A DNA stretch of 64,000 nt from Palsa-461 sp963768185 (GTDB taxonomy: Bacteria > Actinomycetota > Acidimicrobiia > Acidimicrobiales > RAAP-2). The position numbers and the translations under genes are program-made. The stretch lies in the NCBI GenBank assembly GCA_963768185.1, contig CAVYGS010000001.1:704340-768339 (forward strand), written 5' to 3'. Each line of letters begins with the position of its first letter. Position 1 is the first letter of the stretch. Positions 37,557 through 46,503 of the stretch are shown in pieces. The notes beneath the pieces are model-generated. The model did no database searches and was not told the origin of the DNA. It saw only the letters and a program-made list of their open reading frames with translations.

Positions 37557-38082
37557 GACCGCGTAGCAGCTGCGTTGGTGCGCAGAGCCACAGCACATCC
37601 ATGCCGGGAGCCTCCCAGCCTGCCGTTGGGCCCCAACGAGTTCAGGCCCGCCGCGGCGACCGCGACCGGCGGCGTCGCCACCTCCAGGGGTCCGGGGAAG
37701 ACGACGCTGGGGAAGTCCAAGTGGTGGGTGCCTCGGACGCGTCCAGGTGACCTGGGACCCCGAAGGTCGCCAGGGCGCCTTCTCCCTTTTGGTCGCGGGC
37801 GCGATGAACGTGTTCGAGCCGAGCCGCTGCTGGCGGGGCTGGCGATCGGCTCGACTCGGCGGACGACTAGAGGATCGTATCACCGCGGCGACCGGTGAAG
37901 CCGACCACTTTTCGTGATATCTCCAGATCACTCAAAGTGAGAAATCGCAGAGCAAAAGTTGATTATGGCGCTGACCAGGGCATTTGACAGACGATGCTGT
38001 CGAAAGAATCACGACCGGGTCAAGTATCCTTTCGGGGGCCAGGTCTCTGCGACGAGGCCTGGCCGTGTGACAAGGGGAGACC
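37557..38082. other. Intergenic stretch with possible gene remnant
   Basis: No intact gene was seen. Plus-strand pieces in several frames have coding-like composition, for example a stretch reading VTWDPEGRQGAFSLLVAGAM at about 37747-37806, but no start, stop and frame agree. The last 150 bases, before 38083, are A/T-richer and probably carry the promoter of the next gene. Confidence 0.35.
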
Positions 38083-39560
38083 ATGCCCAAAAAGATTGTC
38101 GGTTTGGCGCTTGGTGCCGCCCTCGTTCTGGGCCTGGGCATGATGGCAATCCCAGCGGGCGCTGCTGGATTCGGCCTCGGCCAGGTTCGCCTCATCGACA
38201 CCGACATCGTGGTGGGCTTTCCCCAACACGCTCCCACGTCCAATCTGGCGACGGGACACGCGCCGATCGTCGAATCATCACCGATGAGCGAGACCGTCGC
38301 CTCGGGCTCGACCGTGTTGTTCGGTGCGTCCGCCTACGGAGTGCCGACGCCCACCGTCCAGTGGCAGGACTCGCCGGACGGCGGGTTGTTCTGGATTTCC
38401 GTCTTCGGGGCCACCTCGACCATCTACTCGTTCACCGCCTCGTCATCGGAGAATGGCTACGAGTACCGAGCGGTGTTCACCAACTCCTCCGGAACGGCGA
38501 CGACCGGGGCGGCGGTGTTGACGGTCACCGGCGGAGGCACGTCACCGGGCGGGAGCGGCGGCACTGGTGGATCGACGGCCCCGGTGATCACCACGGAACC
38601 CTCATCGGAGAGCGCCACCTCGGGATCGTCGGTCAGCTTCTCCGCCGCTGCGTCCGGCACTCCGACCCCGACCGTGCAATGGTTGCTCTCCACGAATCAC
38701 GGCGCCAGCTTTAGCAACGCCAGTGGCGCGACCTCCTACGACCTACTCGTTCACGACGACATCGTCGGAGAACGGGTACGAATACGAGGCGAAGTTCACT
38801 AACTCGGCCGGCTCGGCGACCACCAACCCGGCGACGCTGACCGTGACCTCATCGTCTCCCCCACCCTCGGGCCCGAGTCCGAACGGTTTCCTCCTCCAAC
38901 TGGTCGGGCTACGCCGACACGGGTGGCACCTTTACCTCGGTCAAGGCGACCTGGACGGTTCCCACCGTGAACTGCTCCAGTGCCCCCACGTCGTACTCGG
39001 CCCAGTGGGTCGGGATCGACGGCTACTCAAGCAACACCGTGGAACAGGACGGCACCTCGGCCGACTGCTCCGGCGGGACACCGCAGTACGGAGCGTGGTA
39101 CGAGATGTACGGGGACAACTCGGTGAACAGCGGCTACGAAGTGGCTCTCTCGGGCGCTGACACGGTGTCTGCGGGGAACACGATGACCGCGAGCGTCAGC
39201 GTCTCGGGGACCACCTGGACCCTCGCAATCTCGGACTCTTCGGGATGGAGCTTCTCGACCAATATCAGCTACTCCGGCGCCGCCAAGTCGTCTGCGGAGT
39301 GGATCGTCGAGCGACCCGAGGTGTGCAACCCCAACTGCGCGCTGACCTCGCTCGCCAACTTCGGGACGGTGAGCTTCTCGGCCGCCAGCACCAGCACCTC
39401 AGGGTCGAGCGGATCCATCAGCAGCTACAGCGACCAGGACATCGAGATGGTCAATGGCGCGACCGTGCTTGCCTTGCCCTCGGGGCTCGGCTCGGGTGGG
39501 AGCAACTTCAGCGACACGTGGGAGGCGAGCGGGAGCAACGGCTTCACCTTCCAGTTCTGA
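38083..39560 (+). pseudogene. Secreted G1 (eqolisin-like) glutamic peptidase with two Ig-like domains, two frameshifts
   Basis: The signal peptide MPKKIVGLALGAALVLGLGM is followed by two repeated Ig-like domains (SSPMSETVASGSTVLFGASA and EPSSESATSGSSVSFSAAAS, each ending NGYEYRA or NGYEYEA plus FTNS). The C-terminal domain of about 220 residues fits the G1/A4 family: SSNWSGYADTGGTF, TWTVPTVNC, AQWVGIDGY, VEQDGT, YGAWYEMYG and AEWIVERPE, where the conserved Gln and Glu are expected. Such peptidases act at acid pH. Extra bases near 38738 and near 38885 break the frame, in the second Ig-like domain and just before the peptidase domain. Corrected length is about 490 residues. With motifs otherwise perfect, the enzyme may be functional in life. 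Confidence 0.75.
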
Positions 39561-40631
39561 TGCCTGAAGGAGACTGATCGGCCGTCGCCCCGAGCGAACC
39601 AGGTCGGCACGCCTCGACGATGCTTCGGATCGACTTCAGGGAACACGAGCGCCCACGCCATCCACGTCCTCGACGCAGAGGGCCGATGTCGGCCAAGCAC
39701 AAGTGCTGGTCGACGAAGCAGACCCTGCGTGATCCCGGTTGGGCCGGGACGCGCTCGAGGTGGTGATGGAGCGGGACCGATCGGCTGGCTGCCATCCACC
39801 CGTCGACGTCAGCGTCCGGGCCACTGGGAGTCCTCGGTGAGCTCCCAGAAAGGGAGGCCGACTTGCGCCGGTCTTGTCCCGGCCCATTCCACGACCAACG
39901 GGATTGACGCCGAGTGCCTGCCCGCCTGCCCTGTTCGACCCGACCGGGCTGTTGCCTTTGGCCTTCCGAATATCGAGCAGGCGGCCCTCGACCGACGAGT
40001 GGGGATTCACGACCGGCTCACTCTCGAGGGGGCGCCCTACACAAGGTGCCGCACCAAGGAACGGCCCCGTCAGCTCTTCTTCATGACCCCGCTCACCGGG
40101 GATCTGGGCGTGGCGGCGTGGCCGTCCTCAAGCGCGACCGGGACACGAACGCCATGGTGGAGCTTGTCGAGCGCCTTGCCGCACTCGTCGCCAGGGCCCT
40201 CCAGCACCACCTGGCTGAAGGACGGGCCGCCGGTGGATTGACAACGCCCAGGCATCGGTTGCCCTGGGCGAGGGACACCCGACCGTGGCGGCCATGGGCC
40301 GGCTGGCGGCCGAGGCTGCAAGCGACCTGCGCCTGCCACGAGCCGAGCGCGAACTGCTCTCGGGCGTCGACCTGGCGCGCACTGGCCCGCCCCTTGCCCC
40401 GGATGGGCCGAGGTGGGCGGCCCACCCTCGTCGTCGCCATGGGTGGGTGACTGCCGGCCGCCGGCGAAGGCGTTATCGTCCTTCACCAACTCCCGGAAGG
40501 AATCAGGCGACTCGTCAGGGTCTCCCGACGATTCCCCCGTCCCGGCGACGACTCTGCCTGGGGCGATCCTGCGGGTTTCGGTCGGCCAGAGGCTGTGCCC
40601 AGCCCCGTGAACACTACGGGACCGGGCGACG
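39561..40631. other. About 1.07 kb without an intact gene; decayed coding fragments
   Basis: Many overlapping short frames exist but none has consistent codon use, start and ribosome-binding site. The best remnant is on the plus strand at about 40120-40400. VAVLKRDRDTNAMVELVERL in one frame is followed by ASVALGEGHPTVAAMGRLAA and AERELLSGVDLARTG in another, helical sequence that I cannot place. The region probably holds degraded accessory genes. No RNA gene or terminal repeats were recognised. Confidence 0.35.
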
Positions 40632-41165
40632 TCAGGAGTTCTTCGGCCGCCGCGCGACGACGATGATGAGGTTGTCACTCCCCGAGGTCCCTACCTCGGT
40701 GGAGTTGATCAGACCCCGCACGTTGACGAAGGCCCCTGTCCCACCGGTGACGCCGATCTCAACCGCCTGTCCCGAGAAAACGACCGGCACCTTCTTGGCG
40801 AGCAGCACCGAGCCGCCGACGGAGATCTTCACCGTGCACACGGCATTGCTTCGGCTGGAGAAGGAGCAGGTCATGCTTCCGGAGCCCGTTGGCTTTGCCG
40901 AATGGTGAAGGTTGGTGCCGACAAATTCGCGATAGGTGGATGTGACGTGGTCGCCGGATTTGAGTTTGGGATGGCCCGACAGCGTGTGCCCGCGCTCATT
41001 GACGATTCGGCTCGTCACAACCTTCTGGAAGAGCTGGAGCGTCCGGGGGGTCGCCGCGCTTGCGGGGGGAACCTGGGATGTCGCGATCGCAACGGACATA
41101 GTGCCGATCGATGCGGCAATGGCCAGCGTCAGACGGCCAGCACGTGCATGCGTCGTGGAGTGCAT
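40632..41165 (-). CDS. Secreted AOC-barrel (allene oxide cyclase/dirigent-like) protein
   Basis: A 177-residue exported protein. GGAGG lies six bases before the ATG at 41165 and a signal peptide (MHSTTHARAGRLTLAIAASI) ends near SAATP. The mature part is beta-rich: SGDHVTSTYREF, GSMTCSFSSRSNAVCTVKIS, VVFSGQAVEIGVTGGTGAFV and NVRG. The GGTGAFVNVRG turn and the overall length are typical of bacterial proteins with the allene-oxide-cyclase/dirigent eight-stranded barrel. In bacteria their role is mostly unknown; some bind hydrophobic ligands. Two cysteines in the middle could pair. The family assignment is from pattern memory and moderate. Confidence 0.6.
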   Translation of the reverse strand: MHSTTHARAGRLTLAIAASIGTMSVAIATSQVPPASAATPRTLQLFQKVVTSRIVNERGHTLSGHPKLKSGDHVTSTYREFVGTNLHHSAKPTGSGSMTCSFSSRSNAVCTVKISVGGSVLLAKKVPVVFSGQAVEIGVTGGTGAFVNVRGLINSTEVGTSGSDNLIIVVARRPKNS

Positions 41166-41392
41166 GGAGTCCTCCAGAAGACAAGTCGGCAACGACCACG
41201 ACCCCAACGAAGAAGGACCGAAGATGCGTCGTTCGGCACCTCGTCCGCCGCCCTTGTGACACACGAACAGCGGTAGAGAGCGCTGTCGGGGCTCTGCTCG
41301 CGATGGTTGATCGGTGGGTGCCTCCAGCTTGGCACAACCGAACCGACGGGTCCGGCCGCACCCCCCGCGGCAACCGACCCATCAATGGGCGC

Positions 41393-41428
41393 GGAAGATC
41401 CCGGGACGGGCCCGCCCCGGGATCTTCC
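41393..41428. terminator. Perfect 13-bp hairpin downstream of the repeat-protein gene
   Basis: GGAAGATCCCGGG, a ten-base loop and the exact complement CCCGGGATCTTCC. It lies about 60 bases beyond the stop of the minus-strand gene at 41486 and is likely its terminator. Confidence 0.6.
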
Positions 41429-41485
41429 TACGTGCGCTGGCTCTCAACGAGTGTCAGTCCGGCTGCCCGGAACTGACGCCCTCAA

Positions 41486-42658
41486 CTAGGCGTTGAGCGA
41501 CTCCCCGTTGAAGCTGACCGACCAGGTGCCGTTGCTGCTGGTGGCGAACGCCGAGCCACCCACACCAGCCAGGCTGGTGGTGGCCGTCCCGGCCCCGACG
41601 CCCGAGGAGTCGGCGACGGCGGTCGCGGTCGACCCGCCACCTATCGCCCCGGTATTCGCGTCGTTGTTGTCCCCGTCACCGGCGAGCGACGAGGCCGAGC
41701 CACCCGCCAGAGCGGACGCCGAAGCCTCGTTGTCGCTGCCCTGGCCTGCGGCCGCGATGGCGGTGCCCGCGAGACCTCCGGCGTCAGCGTTGTTGTCGTC
41801 GCCCCGTCCGGCGGCCGCGAAAGCATCGCCCGCCTCGTCGGCGGCCGTGGAGGTGTTGCCGCTGCCCTCGCCGGAGACGGCAGCGGCGAAGCCGTCGACG
41901 TCACTGGCAATCGACGTGTTGTCGCTCCCGAAGATGGCGACGGCGAAGCTCGTACCATCGAGTTCGTTCACGGTGGCGGAGTCACCATCGCTGCCGGGCC
42001 CGCCACCCGCGATGGCCTCGCCGAACCCGAGCTGGACGACCGCGTTCGCGTAGTCGCCGAAGTTGTCAATGCTCCCCCCGGCCTCCGCTTCCGCATCCCC
42101 GACGATCACCACCACTTGGGCGACGTCATGGCTCGAGTCGTCCCCCCCGGCTAACGCGGTCCCCTCGGCCCCCGCAACTCCAGGGATGCCCGTTGCAAGG
42201 ACCGTGGCAGTGTCGTGGGAGCTGAACCCGGTCCCACCGGCCTCCGATTCCGCCAGCGAGTCGTAGCCGGCCAGGGAGACCGCCACGTCGTGGCCGCTCC
42301 CCGACGTGCTTCCGGCGATGGCGTCCGCCTCCGAGTCCCCGAACAGCGCGGTCGCGCTGGCCACGCTCGACGAGTCGTCGGCCGTGGTCGTCGCCGACCC
42401 AGGAGTGCCCAAGCCAGCGGTGCATTCCACCTCGAACGCGACAGGGGTGCAGGTGGCGGTGGCGCCCGCCCCGGGCGCGCTGAGCAGGCCGGCCACGCCC
42501 AGGCCCGCGATGGCTAGTGCCCCACTACCGACGACAGCGCCGACGAGCCGGGTGCCAGAGCCCCCGATGTGCGGCGCCGCGTGGGCGGCGTGGATCCGCC
42601 GAGGCGGCGTGTAACGCCCAAGCCCTGATCGGGCGTGTAGTGGACGGTGCTTTGCCAT
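41486..42658 (-). CDS. Secreted Gly/Ala/Ser/Asp-rich repeat protein
   Basis: A 390-residue low-complexity exported protein of unknown family. AAAGGA lies nine bases before the ATG at 42658. A 38-residue basic/His-rich leader precedes a hydrophobic segment (LVGAVVGSGALAIAGLGVAG) and likely cleavage at GAGA-TAT. The rest is built of loosely repeated units of about 20-25 residues. Each has a Gly followed by S/D-x-N/D (GSGHD, FSSHD, DDSSHD, GSDGDS, GSDNTS, GDDNNA, GSDNEA, GDNNDA), then a small-residue stretch such as ALAGGSASSLAG. The regular Asp/Asn turns suggest a beta-solenoid or calcium-binding roll, as in RTX or PE-PGRS-like proteins. The protein ends NGTWSVSFNGESLNA. Two cysteines stand just after the signal. 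Confidence 0.7.
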   Translation of the reverse strand: MAKHRPLHARSGLGRYTPPRRIHAAHAAPHIGGSGTRLVGAVVGSGALAIAGLGVAGLLSAPGAGATATCTPVAFEVECTAGLGTPGSATTTADDSSSVASATALFGDSEADAIAGSTSGSGHDVAVSLAGYDSLAESEAGGTGFSSHDTATVLATGIPGVAGAEGTALAGGDDSSHDVAQVVVIVGDAEAEAGGSIDNFGDYANAVVQLGFGEAIAGGGPGSDGDSATVNELDGTSFAVAIFGSDNTSIASDVDGFAAAVSGEGSGNTSTAADEAGDAFAAAGRGDDNNADAGGLAGTAIAAAGQGSDNEASASALAGGSASSLAGDGDNNDANTGAIGGGSTATAVADSSGVGAGTATTSLAGVGGSAFATSSNGTWSVSFNGESLNA

Positions 42659-43131
42659 GTTGTTGGATCCTTTCGTCTCCCTACCCGGCGTTCCCGCCAG
42701 TCCTCCGCCAGCGCGCGGGTATCGGGGATATCCCTTCCCCGCAGCAAAGATAACCAGGCGCTCATCAAAAGTCAAGTCACTTCTAACTATTGGCGATGAA
42801 TTCTTTGGTGTCGGCACGGTCTCCACAGGTTCCTTTCGATACAGAACCCAGCCATGGACCCACCAAGCTCATGCCAATGAGCGACGGCAGTCCGGCAGCC
42901 TCATCGATACTCCTCTTCCCAGACCGAGCGGGGCCCGAATCGCAAGTGTCACTCCCGGGCCGGGCAGAAAGGCGCCTTCACGAGGGCTTTTCTCGGGCCA
43001 AACTCGTCCCGGTTCATCGAAGACGTCCGGACCGACCCGGTCCAAACCTCGGACGAAAGGGCCGTCCACCCCCAGGTTTCGTGCTCGAATCGGGCCACCT
43101 TACGAGGCAATACACCGACCAAGATTCCGGG
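42659..43131. other. Intergenic stretch, no gene seen
   Basis: About 470 bases upstream of the repeat-protein gene. It is somewhat richer in A/T near 42740-42800 and so probably contains that gene's promoter. Frames on both strands lack consistent coding composition. Confidence 0.4.
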
Positions 43132-43172
43132 CAAAAGAATGGAGGGACCCTGTGGGTCCCTCCATTCTTTTG
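43132..43172. terminator. Perfect 19-bp hairpin downstream of the S-layer-like gene
   Basis: A 19-base arm (CAAAAGAATGGAGGGACCC), the loop TGT and its exact complement. On the minus strand it lies 50 bases beyond the stop at 43221. It ends in TTTTG on both strands, so it can terminate in either direction. It is the strongest hairpin noticed in the window. Confidence 0.75.
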
Positions 43173-43220
43173 CTACATTATTGCTACTTCTGGTACCCGT
43201 TCATACGGGCTTTTCCAGGT

Positions 43221-45800
43221 TCAGGTCGGGTTGTACCCCGCTGAGACGGCGTTCAGAGCCGCCTGGACGGTCGTCGGGTTCAGCGCAATCGGACCACCGA
43301 ACGGCAGGATGGTGTCGGTGACCTCGCCCTGCCAAGGCACGAAGGGATCCGTCGGGTTCGCCGGCGAGTCCACTCCGAACGGGCTCCCACCTTCGTTGAA
43401 GAAGGTCGTCACGTAGGTCCCGAGCGTCGAGGCGTTGTCGGTGAGGAGCAACGGGATGAACTCGTTGCCATCCACCGTCGACGAGCTCTCGGCGTCCGAG
43501 AACCCGAAGCTAGGCGCACCCGTGGCCAGACCGACCGTCACGTCACAGTCGTAGACCGTCGATCCGGGGTTGCTCTCCACGCCCACCGACGCAGTCGCAA
43601 TGGAGCTGCACTCGTCTGGGAACTGCAGTTCGCCCCACCCGAGGCCGAGTGGCTGGCCGGCGCTCGTGGTGTCGGTGTCCAACGCCCACTCAGCCACGTC
43701 AACCGAGGTCTGGGTGAGGTCGGTACCGGCAAGCCGGAGCACGTTGTAGCCCTCGGAGAGGAGGGTCGAGCTGACGCTGTTCGCGACCGCCAGGTTGCCA
43801 CCAGCGATGATGACGTTCTGGGCGCCCAGGTCGAGCAGGCCGGTCTGGGCGGGAACACCAAGGGAGTTCACGCCCTCGGTCACCAAGATCGGAATGCCCA
43901 TCGCGTAGGACTCCGCCGAGACCGAAGAGGCGTCGGCAGCGCTCGCGCTGGTCACCAGGAACACCGTGCGCAGCGGGGTGTTCGGGACGGGGCTCGTGGA
44001 CTGCGAGCCGAGCGTCTGGTTCCAACCACCCGAGAATGCACCCGAGATGTTGAGGTTGGCGACGATCGGTCCGCCCGAGTTGACCGTGTCGGCCACAAGC
44101 TCAGCCGTCGTTGCGGCATCGATGCCACCGATCCGGTGGACCTGCAGCGTCTCAGGCGTGCCCAGCGCATTGGTCCGCTCGATGCTGCCGCCACAGAAGT
44201 AGCTGGGCGTGTTCGCCAGCTCGGTTGCGGCCGCTGCGGTCACCGCCAGGGTGCCACCCACGATGTCGACGCTGGTGAAGCCCTCCTGGGCAATCGCCGC
44301 CATCGTGTAGGGGTCGACGGCTGTCGATCCGTACCCGGTGAACAGCACACCCGAGCCGACGTAGCCAGCGAGCGCCGCTGCCGTCAGCCCGTCCAGGCCG
44401 CCGGGCAGGTCGTCGGTGACGACTGCCGTGCTGCCAATGTGGCGGCTCCGGGGGTTGGCGTTGTTGGTCACGCAGACCCCGCCCGGCGTCACCGGGAACT
44501 GGTACTCGAGCGAGGCCACCGCAGTCTGCGGAGCCGTCGAGCCGAAGATCGGCGCGTCACCCGTCGGGCCGTGTCCGGTGCCCACCGAGTAGATGGTGAT
44601 CTGGGCGTCGCCGGACCCGTTCGTGCTAAGGCCGTAGACCGGGTTCCCAGGAATGACCACGGGAGTACCGCCGGTGCACGTCGAGTTGTTGCCATAGGTC
44701 ACAATCGCCTGGACCGGTCCGGTGCCGAGAGGCACTCCGGTCGTCGGGTTTATCGCGTCCACCTCCAGGTCGGAGAACGTGAACGTGGTCGGGACCGTGG
44801 TCGACGACTCGGTCACCTGAGCGACCAGGGTGCTGCCCGCGGCGAGCGGCGGGTTGAGGATCGAGACGACTCCGGTCACGGCGGCCTCGCCGCCGACGCT
44901 GGAGGGCGACACTGAGATGGTCGGCGATCCAACGAACTTGCCGCTGACTGCCTGCACGCAGATGTAGCCAACGCTCGTGATCAGCGTGTCACCGACGACC
45001 GGGTCCGACGTCACGATGCCGGGGGCCGTCTCGACGACGGAGATCGGGCTGATCAGCGCGCTGATCGCGCCCGGGAGCACCGACACCGCCGGCGTGTTCG
45101 CCGTGGCATAGATGTCCGCGACCGCCGCGTTGGGGTCAACCGTGATGGGCACAGCCACCGAGTTGTGCGTGTAGGCCCCGAACGCGTGGATCGCGCCCAT
45201 CGCGGTGAGAGCACCGACCGTGTACTTGATGTTCAAGATCGCCAGGGTGAACGGGGTCAGACCGTTCGGCCCGGAGCTGTTCGTGAACGGGATGTTCAGC
45301 TGGTCGGTGAGGCCCGTGTCGTTGGAAACGTCAGCGGGGTTCTCGGTGACGGTCGGGGTGCCGATCGTGGGCGCGGTCTCGCCCGAGGCACCGCCCTCCA
45401 CGATGACCGCCGGAGTCCCGTCGAACTCCACGTATGAACTAGACGACACAAGCTGCGCCGCCTGACCGCCGACCGGGGTGACGTCGATGGTGAGCACGTC
45501 ACCGGTCGTCCAGGTGGTGAGACCGGCAAGCGACGGGTTGTCGTTGACGTCGGCGGCCCAGTTGGCCGCAGCACCCGATGTACCGGCCGGGATGGCATCT
45601 TCATACGGGCCAAGGACGTTGATGTGGTTCGCCTGTCCCGAAATGCCGGAGATCGGCGTCTCTCCTGGAGTTCCGGGCGCGTCGGCCGCGGCGGTGCCAG
45701 CAAAGCTGGCGCTCATAGCCACGACGACGATCGCTCCTGTCATGGCGACCAACGTGCCCCGAAGGGGCCGCCAGGACCGCAACTTTCGCAGTGCTCTCAT
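43221..45800 (-). CDS. S-layer-like secreted protein with CWB2-type repeats
   Basis: An 859-residue exported protein. Signal peptide: MRALRKLRSWRPLRGTLVAM then a hydrophobic core, with cleavage near GTAAADA. Residues 30-450 are Thr/Ser/Val-rich beta-sandwich-like sequence. From about 457 the protein has CWB2-type units (VVTDDLPGGLDGLTAAALAG, VDIVGGTLAVTAAAATEL, YAMGIPILVTEGVNSLGVPA, NVIIAGGNLAVANSVSSTLL, LPFGGPIALNPTTVQAALNA). Such proteins form or decorate the S-layer. Two consecutive copies of a ten-base AAGGAGACAG element precede the ATG, and a 19-bp hairpin follows the gene, as expected for a very highly expressed product. It lies downstream of the membrane-linked sigma factor gene. Confidence 0.83.
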   Translation of the reverse strand: MRALRKLRSWRPLRGTLVAMTGAIVVVAMSASFAGTAAADAPGTPGETPISGISGQANHINVLGPYEDAIPAGTSGAAANWAADVNDNPSLAGLTTWTTGDVLTIDVTPVGGQAAQLVSSSSYVEFDGTPAVIVEGGASGETAPTIGTPTVTENPADVSNDTGLTDQLNIPFTNSSGPNGLTPFTLAILNIKYTVGALTAMGAIHAFGAYTHNSVAVPITVDPNAAVADIYATANTPAVSVLPGAISALISPISVVETAPGIVTSDPVVGDTLITSVGYICVQAVSGKFVGSPTISVSPSSVGGEAAVTGVVSILNPPLAAGSTLVAQVTESSTTVPTTFTFSDLEVDAINPTTGVPLGTGPVQAIVTYGNNSTCTGGTPVVIPGNPVYGLSTNGSGDAQITIYSVGTGHGPTGDAPIFGSTAPQTAVASLEYQFPVTPGGVCVTNNANPRSRHIGSTAVVTDDLPGGLDGLTAAALAGYVGSGVLFTGYGSTAVDPYTMAAIAQEGFTSVDIVGGTLAVTAAAATELANTPSYFCGGSIERTNALGTPETLQVHRIGGIDAATTAELVADTVNSGGPIVANLNISGAFSGGWNQTLGSQSTSPVPNTPLRTVFLVTSASAADASSVSAESYAMGIPILVTEGVNSLGVPAQTGLLDLGAQNVIIAGGNLAVANSVSSTLLSEGYNVLRLAGTDLTQTSVDVAEWALDTDTTSAGQPLGLGWGELQFPDECSSIATASVGVESNPGSTVYDCDVTVGLATGAPSFGFSDAESSSTVDGNEFIPLLLTDNASTLGTYVTTFFNEGGSPFGVDSPANPTDPFVPWQGEVTDTILPFGGPIALNPTTVQAALNAVSAGYNPT

Positions 45801-45822
45801 CTGTCTCCTTCTGTCTCCTTCT
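45801..45822 (-). promoter_or_regulatory. Duplicated ribosome-binding site of the S-layer-like gene
   Basis: Read on the minus strand, AAGGAGACAG occurs twice in direct succession immediately before the ATG. The proximal AAGGAG is at normal spacing; the second copy lies ten bases further up. The doubling could raise ribosome loading. Confidence 0.5.
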
Positions 45823-46503
45823 AACGAGAGCGCCCGATCGACGCCCGGTCCTTGCTGCGGGAAGCGTGCTGCACCCTTCACAGGTGCGCGGCACAGTAGG
45901 ACAAGGTCCTCCTCCGTTTCAACCCGACATCTAGTACAACCGGGCTTGGAACGGGTCCGTGACAGACCAGGACGAAAAAGTGGCGGGTTGTCAACCCTCG
46001 GCCCCCCATGCGACTCCCCCGAAATGCCTGCTCAGTGTAGCGCAAACGGTGCGTCGTCGCTGATGGGTTGACCCCGTCTGGATGCATGCGGGGGCGGCAA
46101 GACCCCGACCGGCCGCCGATCCGGGGTCGGGAGCCTTGGTCCGTCGCCCTGGCATCCCCTGATCGAGGGGTCTGGGTGCTACGCCTCGGCCTGATGACGC
46201 TCAGAGCTGCCTGGCCGTGCCCAAGCGTCGAGCTGTACTCCAGGTTCGACCTAAACCACAGCTCGACGTCCGATGCCAGCTCCGTGATTCCCCGCGAGAA
46301 GGGTGACGGGCTCCCCACCCGGGAAACCCACATCCTCGAGTCCCTTGGTCCCGATCGGACTCCGAGCGGCTCCGTGCGGCACGCTCGCCTCGTCCTCGGC
46401 GGGGGGAAAACGACAAGGTCGCGCCCAGTCGGGGTTGGTTGGGCAGCCTGGCTCGGAATTGACTCAGGAAGCCGCTCAGCTCCCTGACGAGATGGCGCTT
46501 GGC
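45823..46503. other. Long untranslated/regulatory region before the S-layer-like gene
   Basis: About 680 bases without a credible gene, between the sigma-factor stop and the S-layer-like gene. A minus-strand TTGACA lies at 45989-45994 inside a GGGTTG/CAACCC inverted repeat, about 190 bases before the start codon, but no good -10 follows at 17 bases. A long leader would be in keeping with a stable surface-protein mRNA. Confidence 0.4.

Noticed and set aside
37551..37931. A 126-codon minus-strand frame between the lipoprotein and G1 peptidase genes
   Set aside because: Poor third-position composition, no ribosome-binding site and no recognisable motif.
45878..46333. A 151-codon minus-strand frame before the S-layer-like gene
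   Set aside because: Composition is not coding-like, there is no ribosome-binding site, and the sequence is rich in Arg, Ser and Pro without a recognisable fold.
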